The notes under the pieces are model-generated. The model was not told the DNA's origin. It saw only the letters and a list, made by a program, of their open reading frames with translations, and ran no database searches. A stretch of 64,000 nt of DNA from contig NZ_BCFL01000018.1 in NCBI RefSeq assembly GCF_002217755.1, positions 992,001 to 1,056,000 of the forward strand. The letters run 5' to 3'. The position numbers and the translations under genes were made by a program. Source of the DNA: Streptomyces hyaluromycini (GTDB taxonomy: Bacteria > Actinomycetota > Actinomycetes > Streptomycetales > Streptomycetaceae). Within the stretch, counting starts at the first letter, position 1. The number at the start of each line of letters is the position of its first letter. This document shows positions 50,240-58,838 of this stretch, piece by piece.

Positions 50240-52861
50240 ATGACCACCACCCCCGGGGCCACCCCCACGATCGTGCTCGTCGGTCACGGCATGGTCGGAC
50301 AGCGCTTCCTTGAGGCGCTCGCCGAGCGCGGCCTGACCGCCACGCACCGCGTGGTCGTGCTGTGCGAGGAGCCGCGCCCCGCGTACGACCGCGTCGCCCT
50401 CACCTCGTACTTCTCGGGCCGGACCCCGGCCGAACTCTCCATGACCGACCCCGAGTTCATCGCCGCGCACGGCATCGAGCTGTACGTCGGCGACCCGGCG
50501 GAGACGGTCGACCGCGCGGCGAGGACGGTAACGGCCCGGTCCGGCAAGGTGTTCGGGTACGACACGCTCGTACTCGCCACCGGCTCCTACCCGTTCGTGC
50601 CTCCGGTCCCCCACAAGGACGCGACCGGCTGCTTCGTCTACCGCACGATCGAGGACCTGCTCGCGATCGAGGAGTACGCGAGGTCGAGGGCGACCGTGGG
50701 CGCGGTGGTCGGCGGCGGACTGCTCGGGCTGGAGGCGGCCGGTGCGCTGAAGGGGCTCGGACTCATTTCCCACATCGTGGAGTTCGCGCCCCGGCTGATG
50801 CCGGTGCAGGTGGACGAGGGCGGCGGTGCGGCCCTGCTGCGCACCATCGAGGAGATGGGCCTGACGGTCCACACGGGCGTCGGCACGCAGGAGATCGTGG
50901 TCGACTCCGCGGGTGCCGTGACGGGCATGAAGCTGTCCGACGGTTCCGAACTCGCCACCGACATGGTGGTGTTCAGCGCCGGTGTACGGCCGCGGGACCA
51001 GCTCGCCCGCGACTGCGGCCTGACGGTCGGCGAGCGCGGTGGCATCACGGTCGACGAGCAGTGCCGTACCGTCTCCGACCCGCACGTGTTCGCGATCGGC
51101 GAGTGCGCGCTGGCGGCGGACGGCCGGGTGTACGGCCTGGTGGCGCCGGGCTATGAGCAGGCCGAGACGGCCGCGGCGACGATCGCCTCCGACGAGGCCG
51201 CCTTCACCGGCGCGGACCTGTCCACCAAGCTGAAGCTGCTCGGCGTGGACGTGGCCTCGTTCGGGGACGCGCACGGCACCGCCGGGGACTGCCTGGACGT
51301 CGTCTACTCCGACGCCCGTTCGGGCCTGTACAAGAAGCTGGTCATCGGCCGGGACGGCACCCTGCTCGGCGGCATCCTGGTCGGCGACGCGGACGCGTAC
51401 GGCACGCTGAAGGCCTTCACCGGTTCGGTCCCGCCGGTCGCCCCCGAGTCGCTGGTGCTGCCGGCCGGCGCGAGCGGCGGCGCCCAGCTCGGCCCGTCCG
51501 CGCTCCCGGACGAGGCGGTCATCTGCTCCTGCCACAACGTCAGCAAGGGCACGATCCGCGGCGCGGTGACCGAGCACTCCTGCACCACCGTGCCGGAGGT
51601 GAAGAAGTGCACCAAGGCCGGTACCGGCTGCGGCAGTTGCGTCAAGGTGCTCGGCCAGCTGGTCACGGCGGAGCTGGAGGCGTCCGGCGTCGAGGTCGAC
51701 AAGGGCCTGTGCGGCTGCTTCGCGCAGACCCGTGAGGAGCTGTACGAGATCGTCCTGGCGCTGCGCGTCAACACCTACCGGGACCTGCTCGACCGCTACG
51801 GCCGAAAGGACGCCCGGGGCGGCGACGGCTGCGAGGTCTGCAAGCCGGCGGTGGCGTCGATCATCGCCTCCCTCGCCCCGACGATCGGCGCGAGCGGTTA
51901 CGTCCTGGACGGCGAACAGGCGGCGCTCCAGGACAGCAACGACCACTTCCTCGCCAACCTCCAGAAGAACGGCTCGTATTCGGTCGTCCCGCGCATCCCC
52001 GGCGGTGAGATCACCCCCGAGGGACTGATCGTGATCGGCGAGATCGCCCGTGACTTCGGCCTCTACACGAAGATCACGGGTGGTCAGCGGATCGACATGT
52101 TCGGCGCCCGCGTCGAGCAACTTCCGCTGATCTGGATGCGGTTGGTGGACGCTGGCTTCGAGTCCGGGCACGCGTACGGAAAGGCCCTGCGGACCGTCAA
52201 GTCCTGTGTGGGCTCGACCTGGTGCCGGTACGGCGTCCAGGACTCGGTCCGGATGGCGATCGACCTGGAGCTGCGCTACCGGGGGCTCAGGTCGCCGCAC
52301 AAGCTCAAGTCGGCGGTCTCCGGCTGCGCCCGCGAGTGCGCCGAGGCCCAGTCGAAGGACTTCGGCGTGATCGCCACCTCCAACGGCTGGAACCTGTACG
52401 TCGGCGGCAACGGCGGCGCCACCCCGCGCCACGCGGACCTGCTCGCCCAGGACCTCACCGACGCCGGGCTGATCCGCCTGATCGACCGCTTCCTGATGTT
52501 CTACATCCGTACGGCGGACCGCCTGGAGCGCACCTCGACCTGGCTGGAGCGGATCCCGGGCGGCCTCGACCACGTCCGTGACGTCGTCGTCGAGGACTCC
52601 CTCGGCATCTGCGAGGAGCTGGAGTCCCTGATGGCGGCGCATGTGGCGAACTACGCCGACGAATGGGCGTCGACCATCAACGACCCGGAGAAGCTCGCCC
52701 GGTTCGTGTCCTTCGTCAACGCGCCCGACACCCCCGACCCGGTCGTCGGCTTCGTGCCCGAGCGCGACCAGATGAAGCCCGACCTGCCGCTGCTGTCCAT
52801 CGGCATGCGCCGCCCCGCGGAAGACCCGGCAGACGTTCTGGAAGGAAGCGCCCAGCGATGA
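50240..52861 (+). CDS. nirB: Assimilatory nitrite reductase, large subunit
   Basis: An 873-residue enzyme reducing nitrite to ammonia with NAD(P)H. Domains in order: FAD/NAD-binding (VLVGHGMVGQRF, then AVVGGGLLGLEAAGALK near 155), a BFD-like [2Fe-2S] domain (ICSCHNVSKGTI near 430, GTGCGSC near 462), then the nitrite/sulfite reductase halves with cluster ligands CVGSTWCRYG near 655 and SGCARECAEAQ near 693 that hold [4Fe-4S] and siroheme. ATG 50240 has ACGGAGG upstream. It overlaps nirD as ATGA. Siroheme would come from the chelatase at 21.2 kb. Confidence 0.96.
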   Translation: MTTTPGATPTIVLVGHGMVGQRFLEALAERGLTATHRVVVLCEEPRPAYDRVALTSYFSGRTPAELSMTDPEFIAAHGIELYVGDPAETVDRAARTVTARSGKVFGYDTLVLATGSYPFVPPVPHKDATGCFVYRTIEDLLAIEEYARSRATVGAVVGGGLLGLEAAGALKGLGLISHIVEFAPRLMPVQVDEGGGAALLRTIEEMGLTVHTGVGTQEIVVDSAGAVTGMKLSDGSELATDMVVFSAGVRPRDQLARDCGLTVGERGGITVDEQCRTVSDPHVFAIGECALAADGRVYGLVAPGYEQAETAAATIASDEAAFTGADLSTKLKLLGVDVASFGDAHGTAGDCLDVVYSDARSGLYKKLVIGRDGTLLGGILVGDADAYGTLKAFTGSVPPVAPESLVLPAGASGGAQLGPSALPDEAVICSCHNVSKGTIRGAVTEHSCTTVPEVKKCTKAGTGCGSCVKVLGQLVTAELEASGVEVDKGLCGCFAQTREELYEIVLALRVNTYRDLLDRYGRKDARGGDGCEVCKPAVASIIASLAPTIGASGYVLDGEQAALQDSNDHFLANLQKNGSYSVVPRIPGGEITPEGLIVIGEIARDFGLYTKITGGQRIDMFGARVEQLPLIWMRLVDAGFESGHAYGKALRTVKSCVGSTWCRYGVQDSVRMAIDLELRYRGLRSPHKLKSAVSGCARECAEAQSKDFGVIATSNGWNLYVGGNGGATPRHADLLAQDLTDAGLIRLIDRFLMFYIRTADRLERTSTWLERIPGGLDHVRDVVVEDSLGICEELESLMAAHVANYADEWASTINDPEKLARFVSFVNAPDTPDPVVGFVPERDQMKPDLPLLSIGMRRPAEDPADVLEGSAQR

Positions 52862-53208
52862 CCCTGGCACCCGAGACCACCGACCTGAAGGTCCAACTCC
52901 AGCTGGCCGACAGCTGGTTCACGGTCTGCGACCTGAGCCGGCTGACCCCCGGCCGGGGCGTGGCCGCGCTCCTGCCGGACGGCCGCCAGGTGGCCGTCTT
53001 CCGCGATCGCACGGACCGCCTGTTCGCCATCGACAACCGCGACCCCTTCGGCGGCGCGGCGGTCCTCTCCCGCGGCCTGACCGGCACCCACCGGGGCCGC
53101 CCGTTCGTCGCCTCCCCGCTGCTGAAGCAGCGCTTCGACCTGGAGACCGGCGAGTGCCTGGACGACGAGACGGTACGGGTGACCGTGTACGAGGTGCGGA
53201 CGGCATGA
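52858..53208 (+). CDS. nirD: Nitrite reductase, small subunit
   Basis: A 116-residue Rieske-fold protein of the NirD type. DNRDPFGGAAVLSRGL occupies the first metal-loop position without Cys/His ligands, as is normal for NirD, and VASPLLKQRFDLETGECLDD closes the fold. The ATG overlaps the nirB stop by four bases. It supports NirB activity or stability. Confidence 0.93.
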   Translation: MTLAPETTDLKVQLQLADSWFTVCDLSRLTPGRGVAALLPDGRQVAVFRDRTDRLFAIDNRDPFGGAAVLSRGLTGTHRGRPFVASPLLKQRFDLETGECLDDETVRVTVYEVRTA

Positions 53209-53214
53209 GCCTGC

Positions 53215-53244
53215 TTGACTGAACGTTCCAGAAAAACCTAGGCT
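53215..53244 (+). promoter_or_regulatory. Leaderless, autorepressible promoter of the tetR gene
   Basis: TTGACT (-35, 53215-53220), an 18-base spacer and TAGGCT (-10, 53239-53244) would start transcription at or next to the ATG at 53252. The spacer carries TGAACGTTC, the same half-site motif found before the SDR gene, so the TetR protein could block its own promoter. Confidence 0.6.
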
Positions 53245-53251
53245 CTGCCGC

Positions 53252-53836
53252 ATGGCCAGGACCAAGGAGTTCGACCCGGACGCCGCGCTGCTGGCAGCCA
53301 TGGAGCTGTTCTGGCGGCGCGGCTACGAGGCGACCTCCATGGCCGACCTGGTCGAGCACCTGGGCATCGGCCGGGCCAGCCTCTACGCGACCTTCGGCAG
53401 CAAGCACGACCTGTACCTGAAGGCGCTCGACCGCTACCAGCAGGACCGCCTCCCGCCCCTCCTCCGGGCCCTGTCCCGGCCGGGCCCGGTCCTGCCGGCC
53501 GTACGCGCGCTGGTACGGCAGTACGCCGACGAGTCCGCTGCCGACGACCTGCGCCTGCGCGGCTGCCTGGTCACGAACACGGCGGCGGAACTGGCCCCGC
53601 ACGACCCGGCGGCGGCCCGCAGCGTCGAGCGGAACTGGGACCGCGTCGAGACGGTCCTGCACACCGCCCTCGTCCGGGCCCGGGCCCAGGGCGAACTGCC
53701 CGCCGACCGCGACCCCCTGGCCCTCGCCCGCACCCTGCTGGTCCTGCTCCAGGGCCTGCGGCTGGTGGGCAAGGCGTCGACGGACCCGGCCCGGGTCCGG
53801 GACGCGGCGGAGCAGGCACTGCGACTGCTGGACTGA
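53252..53836 (+). CDS. TetR-family transcriptional regulator
   Basis: A 194-residue regulator. The helix-turn-helix (ALLAAMELFWRRGYEATSMADL, IGRASLYATFGSKHDLY) is N-terminal and the ligand domain C-terminal. The next gene is an SDR oxidoreductase with a TGAAC-GTTCA operator, so this repressor probably controls both. There is no Shine-Dalgarno, consistent with a leaderless transcript. Confidence 0.93.
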   Translation: MARTKEFDPDAALLAAMELFWRRGYEATSMADLVEHLGIGRASLYATFGSKHDLYLKALDRYQQDRLPPLLRALSRPGPVLPAVRALVRQYADESAADDLRLRGCLVTNTAAELAPHDPAAARSVERNWDRVETVLHTALVRARAQGELPADRDPLALARTLLVLLQGLRLVGKASTDPARVRDAAEQALRLLD

Positions 53837-53837
53837 C

Positions 53838-53864
53838 GGACGCTCCCTGCCACGGGGAGCGTCC
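53838..53864 (+). terminator. Hairpin between tetR and the SDR gene
   Basis: GGACGCTCCC/GGGGAGCGTCC stem starting two bases after the tetR stop, followed by TTGT. It suggests the SDR gene uses its own promoter. Confidence 0.7.
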
Positions 53865-53881
53865 TTGTCATGCCTTGATAC

Positions 53882-53908
53882 TGAACCGATCGTTCAAGAA
53901 AACGTTCA
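53882..53908. promoter_or_regulatory. TetR operator before the SDR gene
   Basis: TGAACCGATCGTTCA (53882-53896) is an inverted repeat directly downstream of a TTGATA -35-like hexamer, and AACGTTCA follows at 53901. The shared GAACGTTC motif at the tetR promoter points to one regulator. Confidence 0.6.
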
Positions 53909-53927
53909 AGAAAAGGGGAGATCGCTC

Positions 53928-54701
53928 ATGACTGCCACTGGGGAACGTTTCCCGGGTCGTACGGCGCTGGTCACCGGCGCCGGCAGCGGGATCGGCCGGG
54001 CCGTCGCCCTGGCGTTCGCGGCGGAGGGCGCGCGGGTGGTCGTGGCGGGCCGTCGCGAGGCGCCGCTGAAGGAAACGGTCGCGCTGATCGAGGAGCGGGG
54101 CGGCCAGGCGCTGGCGGTGACGGCCGACGTGTCGCGGCCGGGGGACGCGGAGGCGCTGGTGGCGGCCGCCGTGCAGCACTTCGGCTCGCTGGACGTGGCG
54201 GTGAACAACGCGGGGATCTTCCGGGGCGGCGCGCCGCTGGCCGACCTCCCGGAGGCCGACTGGCACGAGCAGCTGGCGGTCAACGTCACCGGCGTGCACC
54301 TGGCTCTGCAGGCGGAGATCCGCCGGATGCGCACCCAGCCGACGGGCGGCGCGATCGTCACCGTCTCCTCCACCTTCGGCATCCACACCACCTCCCCCGG
54401 CGCCGCCGCCTACTCGGCGACGAAGGCCGCGGTGACGGCACTGAGCCGGGGCGCGGCGCTGGACCACATCCGGGACGGCGTCCGCATCAACGTCGTCAGC
54501 CCCGGGGCGACGGCCACACCGATGTCGCTGCGCGCGGGCGAGACGGAACAGGACCGCGACGAGCGGGTACGGACCGCCCTCCCCCTCGCCCGTGTCTCGT
54601 CGACGGAGGAGGTCGCGGCAGCGGTGCTGTACCTGGCGTCCGACGCCGCGGCGTCCGTGGTGGGAACGGACCTGGTGGTGGACAGCGGCGGCTCGCTCTA
54701 G
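53928..54701 (+). CDS. Short-chain dehydrogenase/reductase
   Basis: A 257-residue classical SDR: cofactor loop TGAGSGIGRA near 18, NNAG near 95, catalytic Ser in TVSSTFG near 145, YSATK near 160, and a C-terminal VVGTDLVVDSGGSL. An Arg after the second strand (VAGRRE) suggests NADP preference. The substrate is unknown. AAAAGGGGAG precedes the ATG. It is controlled, by inference, by the adjacent TetR. Confidence 0.93.
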   Translation: MTATGERFPGRTALVTGAGSGIGRAVALAFAAEGARVVVAGRREAPLKETVALIEERGGQALAVTADVSRPGDAEALVAAAVQHFGSLDVAVNNAGIFRGGAPLADLPEADWHEQLAVNVTGVHLALQAEIRRMRTQPTGGAIVTVSSTFGIHTTSPGAAAYSATKAAVTALSRGAALDHIRDGVRINVVSPGATATPMSLRAGETEQDRDERVRTALPLARVSSTEEVAAAVLYLASDAAASVVGTDLVVDSGGSL

Positions 54702-54704
54702 CCG

Positions 54705-54776
54705 CTCACGGCCGGACTCCGTCTCACGGCCGGGCTCCGCCTCACGGCCGGGCTCCGCCTCACCACCGGGCTCCGT
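54705..54776 (+). repeat. Four tandem 18-bp units
   Basis: Four copies of CTCACGGCCGGGCTCCGC (the first and fourth with two or three changes) lie directly after the SDR stop. Being a multiple of three in length they look like a former coding repeat, but no gene covers them. Confidence 0.85.
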
Positions 54777-54870
54777 CACGGCCGCGCGGGCCGAACCCGG
54801 GGGCCGCATGCGGCACTTCGGCGGCCGTCCGGTCCCGCCCTCGTGCCCGGTAGTCGCGTAGGGTGCCGGC

Positions 54871-55803
54871 ATGGTCGGCATTCCGGAGGCGCTGGTGCGG
54901 GGCACGATCGACCGCGAGGGTGACAGCGGAGCGAGATGGATCAACGAACTCCCGTCGATCGTCGAGGACTTGCTGCAACGCTGGGACTGCGTACCCGACG
55001 GCGAGGTGACGCACGGCGGTGTCGGGGTGGTCGTCCCCGTCCGGCAGCGGACCGACGCCCGCCCCTGCGTCGTCAAGGTGTCCTTCCCCCACCCCGGCAA
55101 CGTCCACGAGCCGGACGCGTTCGAGGCGTGGGCGGGCCGTGGCGCGGTCCGCCTGCACCGGCGCGACGACGCCCGCTTCGCCCTCCTCCTGGAGCGGGCC
55201 CGCACCTCGACGCTGGCGGCGCTGGAGTCCGACGACGAGACGGTGATGACGATCGCGGGCCGCCTGAGCCACCGCCTGGCCGTCCCGGCCCCGCCGGGCC
55301 TGCCCCGGCTCCGGGACCGCGCCGACGCATGGGCGGCGGAGCTGCGCGAGAACGCCGCCGGCCTGTCCCACACCCTGCCGCCCCGCGTCGTGGACGCGGC
55401 CGTCGCCACGGCCCGCGAGCTGGGCCGGGCCCAGCCGGACACCCTCGTCCACGGCGACCTGCACGCACGCAACATCCTGCGGGCGGACCGGGAGCCGTGG
55501 CTGGCGGTCGACCCGAAGGGCTACGCGGGAGACCCGGCGTACGACGCCGGCACACTCCTCAAGTCCCGGGCGCTGAACCTCATGCAGACCGACGACCTGC
55601 CGCGGGCCGCCCGCCGCCTCCTGGACGTCTTCGCCGAAGCAGCCCAACTCGACCGCGAACGTTGCCGCCACTGGGCCCAGTTCCACGCCGTCCAGGCGGC
55701 GTTCTGGGGCCGCCGGCACGGCTTCCGCATCGCACGCGGCGGCCCCCGCCGGGACCACATCACGGAATTCGCCGACAGACTGGCGGAGTCACTGGTCGTC
55801 TGA
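54871..55803 (+). CDS. Aminoglycoside/hydroxyurea-type phosphotransferase (APH(6) family)
   Basis: A 310-residue kinase-fold phosphotransferase. HGDLHARNIL near 193 is the catalytic loop and AVDPKGYAGDPAYD near 210 supplies the Mg-binding Asp; both are intact. The C-terminal part (HWAQFHAVQAAFWGRR) matches the streptomycin 6-/hydroxyurea phosphotransferase group. The natural substrate is unknown; many such Streptomyces genes have no proven resistance role. It starts with ATG and stands alone. Confidence 0.85.
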   Translation: MVGIPEALVRGTIDREGDSGARWINELPSIVEDLLQRWDCVPDGEVTHGGVGVVVPVRQRTDARPCVVKVSFPHPGNVHEPDAFEAWAGRGAVRLHRRDDARFALLLERARTSTLAALESDDETVMTIAGRLSHRLAVPAPPGLPRLRDRADAWAAELRENAAGLSHTLPPRVVDAAVATARELGRAQPDTLVHGDLHARNILRADREPWLAVDPKGYAGDPAYDAGTLLKSRALNLMQTDDLPRAARRLLDVFAEAAQLDRERCRHWAQFHAVQAAFWGRRHGFRIARGGPRRDHITEFADRLAESLVV

Positions 55804-55894
55804 CTGATCGCCTGACTGATCGCCTGAAGGCGAAGACGGTACGACCGGCGCACGCCCCCGGAGCACCCGCCCCGCCTCGCCCCGTCCCGCCTCG

Positions 55895-56464
55895 TCACCG
55901 GCGCCCGCCGAACTCCCATTCATGCACCTCGACGCCCGCGTACCGGACCGGATCCAGCACGCCCAGTGCCCGCTCCCGGTCCGGGGCCCGGACCAGCGCC
56001 GCCGTACCGACCCAGGTGGCTCCGTCGTCGGACAGCAGCGGGCCGAAGGCGATCAGGTCGTCGTGGTCGGTGCCGGGCGGCAGGCCGGGACCGGTGGCGG
56101 CGCCGTCGGCGGCGGGCACGGGCCCCAGGCCCAGCACCAGATACCGGTCGCCGCCGGTCCTGCCGCCGGGGAACTCCCACATGGTGCGCCCCAGCAGGTT
56201 GCGCCACCGCCGCAGCAGCACGTCGCGGTAGACCCCGGCCTGGTAGTTGGGCTCGTCGAAGGCGAACGCGCGGGCAGCGGCGGGGCCGGGCAGGTCGGCG
56301 ATGTGCACACTCCCTGTCGGCACCTCGCCGCCCGCCCCGAACGTCGGCCCCCGGGCGATCAACTCGGCCGCGTAGCCGTCCATGTAGGCCCAGTGGTCCT
56401 CCACCAGCTCCGCACGCAACGCCGCGGAGTCGGCACGGTCACGGTGGTAACAGAAGAACTCCAT
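55895..56464 (-). CDS. YciI-like protein with two YCII domains
   Basis: A 189-residue protein built of two ferredoxin-like YCII halves. The first (FFCYHRDRADSAALRAELVEDHW, RGPTFG, RAFAFDEPNYQAGVY) and the second (DDLIAFGPLLSDDGATWVGTAAL, VRAPDRERALGVLD, YAGVEVHEWEFGGR) repeat the same plan. YCII proteins are small enzymes or binding proteins of mostly unknown function. ATG 56464 is followed at once by the first strand; an in-frame start 10 codons upstream is less likely. Confidence 0.82.
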   Translation of the reverse strand: MEFFCYHRDRADSAALRAELVEDHWAYMDGYAAELIARGPTFGAGGEVPTGSVHIADLPGPAAARAFAFDEPNYQAGVYRDVLLRRWRNLLGRTMWEFPGGRTGGDRYLVLGLGPVPAADGAATGPGLPPGTDHDDLIAFGPLLSDDGATWVGTAALVRAPDRERALGVLDPVRYAGVEVHEWEFGGRR

Positions 56465-56593
56465 GCCCACGGAGCCTTCCGCAGGACGGCACATCCCCTC
56501 AACACGGTTTCCGCGAGCCGCCGTTCCGGAGCAGCGCCGGGCCGCCGAAAAGGGCGACGCCCCACCACTGCTCCGCTTCCCTCCACCCCTCCG

Positions 56594-56907
56594 TCAGTCC
56601 CGCCGGATCAACTCCGGGTCGATCCGCCGCCCGACGAGCGGCAGCGCCCCCAGCACGGCGACGACCATCACACCCAGGGTGCCTGCGAGGAGGACTGGAA
56701 GTCCCGCGCGGTCCCAGAAGGTCGTGCTCTGGCAGTAGACCAGATACCCGGATTCGGCCATCCGCCCGACGGCCACGGCCAGCACCAGGCCCACGCCCAA
56801 CGGCAGCAGACCCCGATCGAGCTGCCGAGGGTCATGAGGGCGAACCGCACTCGGTTCCCCCGCCCGCTGCCGAACAGCAGCCGGAGCCCCAGGAACAGTT
56901 CCCTCAC
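56594..56907 (-). pseudogene. ABC permease (FtsX-like), internally deleted and frameshifted
   Basis: GTG 56907 begins RELFLGLRLLFGSGRGNRVR, the N-terminus of a MacB/FtsX-type permease. About 35 codons later the text jumps, in another frame, to the C-terminal end (GVGLVLAVAVGRMAESGYLVY to VGRRIDPELIRRD). Several hundred internal codons are missing. It overlaps the ATPase stop as GTGA, so it was once coupled to it. Confidence 0.8.
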
Positions 56908-57584
56908 CGGCTCGACCGTCCCTGCATGGTCAGCACACCGTCGACCATGGTGTACCGGGTGTCCGCCCTGGCCGCGACATCGGCGTCGTGCGTGACGAGT
57001 ACGACCGCTGTGCCCTGCGAGCGGGCCAGAGTGAGGAACTCCTCCAGTACGGTCTGCGCGTTGACGCTGTCGAGCGCACCGGTCGACTCGTCGGCGAAGA
57101 CCACCGCCGGCCGGTGAACGAGCGCACGGGCCACGGCGATCCGCTGGCTCTGGCCGCCGGAGACCTGCGAGGGCCGCCGCTCTCGCAGCTCCGCCAGACC
57201 CAGCCGGCCGAGCACGTCGCCGGCTGCGGCCAGCGCCTGCGCCTTGCGCTGCCCTGCCAGCCGAAGCGGCAGGGCAGCGTTCTCCTCCACGGTCAGTTCG
57301 GGCAGGAGCTAGCCGTACTGGAAGACGAACCCGAGCCGGTCGCGGCGCAAGGCGCTCAGTTCACCGTCACTGAGGTCCCCCAGCTTCCGTCCCTCCAGAC
57401 GGACTTCACCACCGTGCAGCGGCAACACCCCGGCCAGGCAGTACAAGAGAGACGACTTTCCCGAACCGCTGGGTCCGGTGATGGCGGCAACCTCGCCCCG
57501 CCTGAGCACGATGTCGGCTTTTCTGACAGCCGGCGAGGAGCCGTAACGGAGTTCGACCCCGCGAGCGGCAAGGATTTCGGACAC
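56904..57584 (-). pseudogene. ABC transporter ATPase interrupted by a TAG codon
   Basis: A MacB/LolD-type ATPase of 226 codons, complete except for one stop. Walker A GPSGSGKSS near 40, signature VSGGQSQRIAVARAL and Walker B VVFADESTGALD are all in one frame. Codon 92 (57309-57311) is TAG where the family has Gln in the Q-loop (FQYG-Q-LLPELTV). The stop therefore hits the catalytic Q-loop. Its permease partner is also broken, so this reads as a dead transporter. Confidence 0.85.
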
Positions 57585-57600
57585 CTTGGATCAGCCGGCC

Positions 57601-58017
57601 CTAGTGCTCGATGTGGTAGTGGTGCTCTCGCGAACAGGAGTTGACCTTGAACGCACCCTTGTCGACACAGACCCCGAGTTCGGCGTCGTCCGTGTACCGC
57701 TGCGAGCCCTCCCCGTTGAAGTGGTGCATGTAGACCGTCTTCCGCTGTTCCCCGTAGTAGCGGACCCAGTCATGCCCTTCGACGCGGACCCGCACGAAGG
57801 TGTTGCTGTGGTCGTTCGCGTCAGTGTCCTGCAGATATCCCGTCCACTCGAAGGAACCGTGGTTCCGCTCGGGCAGGTTGAACTGGTAACGCCCCTGCAG
57901 AAGGACGGCACCGGGCGCCCTCGTTTCCTACAGGCTCTGCCAGGACGACGCGACAGCCGTCCCCGCCCCCGCGAGAAAGACCCCGGCCGCGACGGCACCC
58001 ATCACTACCTTCTTCAC
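57601..58017 (-). pseudogene. Small secreted protein interrupted by a TAG codon
   Basis: GTG 58017 (GGGAGAGG upstream) encodes a signal peptide (VKKVVMGAVAAGVFLAGAG) and reaches SSWQSL, then TAG at codon 30 (57928-57930). The same frame continues without break for 108 codons: ETRAPGAVLLQGRYQFNL, WTGYLQDTDANDHSN, VRYYGEQRKTVYMHH, VDKGAFKVNSCSREHHYH. The stop is one base from CAG (Gln). No family was recognised for the mature part, which has two Cys and a His-rich end. Confidence 0.7.
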
Positions 58018-58169
58018 GCGCTACCTCTCCCAGGACTCCAGCGGGCCCACTGCCAGCCGGAGTTACAGAAAGTAGCGCCTCGATCACGTGATGAATCCTT
58101 CAGTCACCCGGATCGCCACCACATCAGGTGACCCGAAACAAGACAACGGCCGAAACGCCCCGTGCGGCC

Positions 58170-58736
58170 CTACGGCCGCAGCGCGACGCCGACCGCCGTG
58201 CCCAGCTTGGTCACGAACTCCGTGCGGTCGGTGACTCGGTGTTTCCAGCCCTCGCCGGCCGCCTGCAGGACCTCGGCGATCTGGTGGGGCGTGATGTCGC
58301 CGGTCGACGTCCGTCCGGAGTCGGTGATCGCCGCCGCGAGCGTGCCGAGGAAGGCGTCCCGGTAGTCGTCGTACATGTCGTGGAGCTGCGCGGTCCCGTG
58401 CTCCAGCAGTTCGTCGACGCCCTCGTTGAGGTGCGTGCCGACGTACCGGCCGAGGTTCGCGTCGAGCGCGGCCACCAGGCGTGCGCCGAGGTCCGCGCCG
58501 GGTGCGGCCAGTGCCGTACGGACGTCCGCCAGCGCCCGGTCCAGTTCCTGCCGCATGGTCTCGCGGAACAGCTCCTCCTTGCCGGAGAAGAGGAAGTACA
58601 GGCCGGGGCGGGAGATGTCGGCGGCCCGGGCCACCGCGTCCATCGACGTCTTGCGATAGCCGAACGTGGCGAAAACGGTGAGCGCCGCCGCGAGCACCTG
58701 CTCGCGGCGCTGGGTGTCCCCTCGGGTGACGGTCAT
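58170..58736 (-). CDS. TetR-family transcriptional regulator
   Basis: A 188-residue TetR protein: helix-turn-helix VLAAALTVFATFGYRKTSMDAV, DISRPGLYFLFSGKEELF, and a C-terminal ligand domain. It diverges from the SDR gene 102 bases away, the usual repressor-target layout. ATG 58736 is chosen from the domain boundary; an ATG twelve codons upstream also exists. The gap holds TACA-N5-TGTA (58765-58777), a possible operator in A+T-rich sequence. Confidence 0.92.
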   Translation of the reverse strand: MTVTRGDTQRREQVLAAALTVFATFGYRKTSMDAVARAADISRPGLYFLFSGKEELFRETMRQELDRALADVRTALAAPGADLGARLVAALDANLGRYVGTHLNEGVDELLEHGTAQLHDMYDDYRDAFLGTLAAAITDSGRTSTGDITPHQIAEVLQAAGEGWKHRVTDRTEFVTKLGTAVGVALRP

Positions 58737-58838
58737 AGGCACACCATACCGACTGGGCGTGCTATACATGTTTTGTAGATTCTGTTTAGCGGGCGGGGGG
58801 CCGCAGCACACGAGAGCACGAGCACGAGAGAGAGCACC

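Noticed and set aside
49628..52870. 1080-codon minus-strand open frame opposite nirB
   Set aside because: Antisense shadow of nirB, whose plus-strand frame has every cofactor motif.
57309..57930. TAG read as an amino acid (suppression or recoding)
   Set aside because: No suppressor tRNA is in the window, other genes use TGA, TAG and TAA stops normally, and the neighbouring permease is independently broken.
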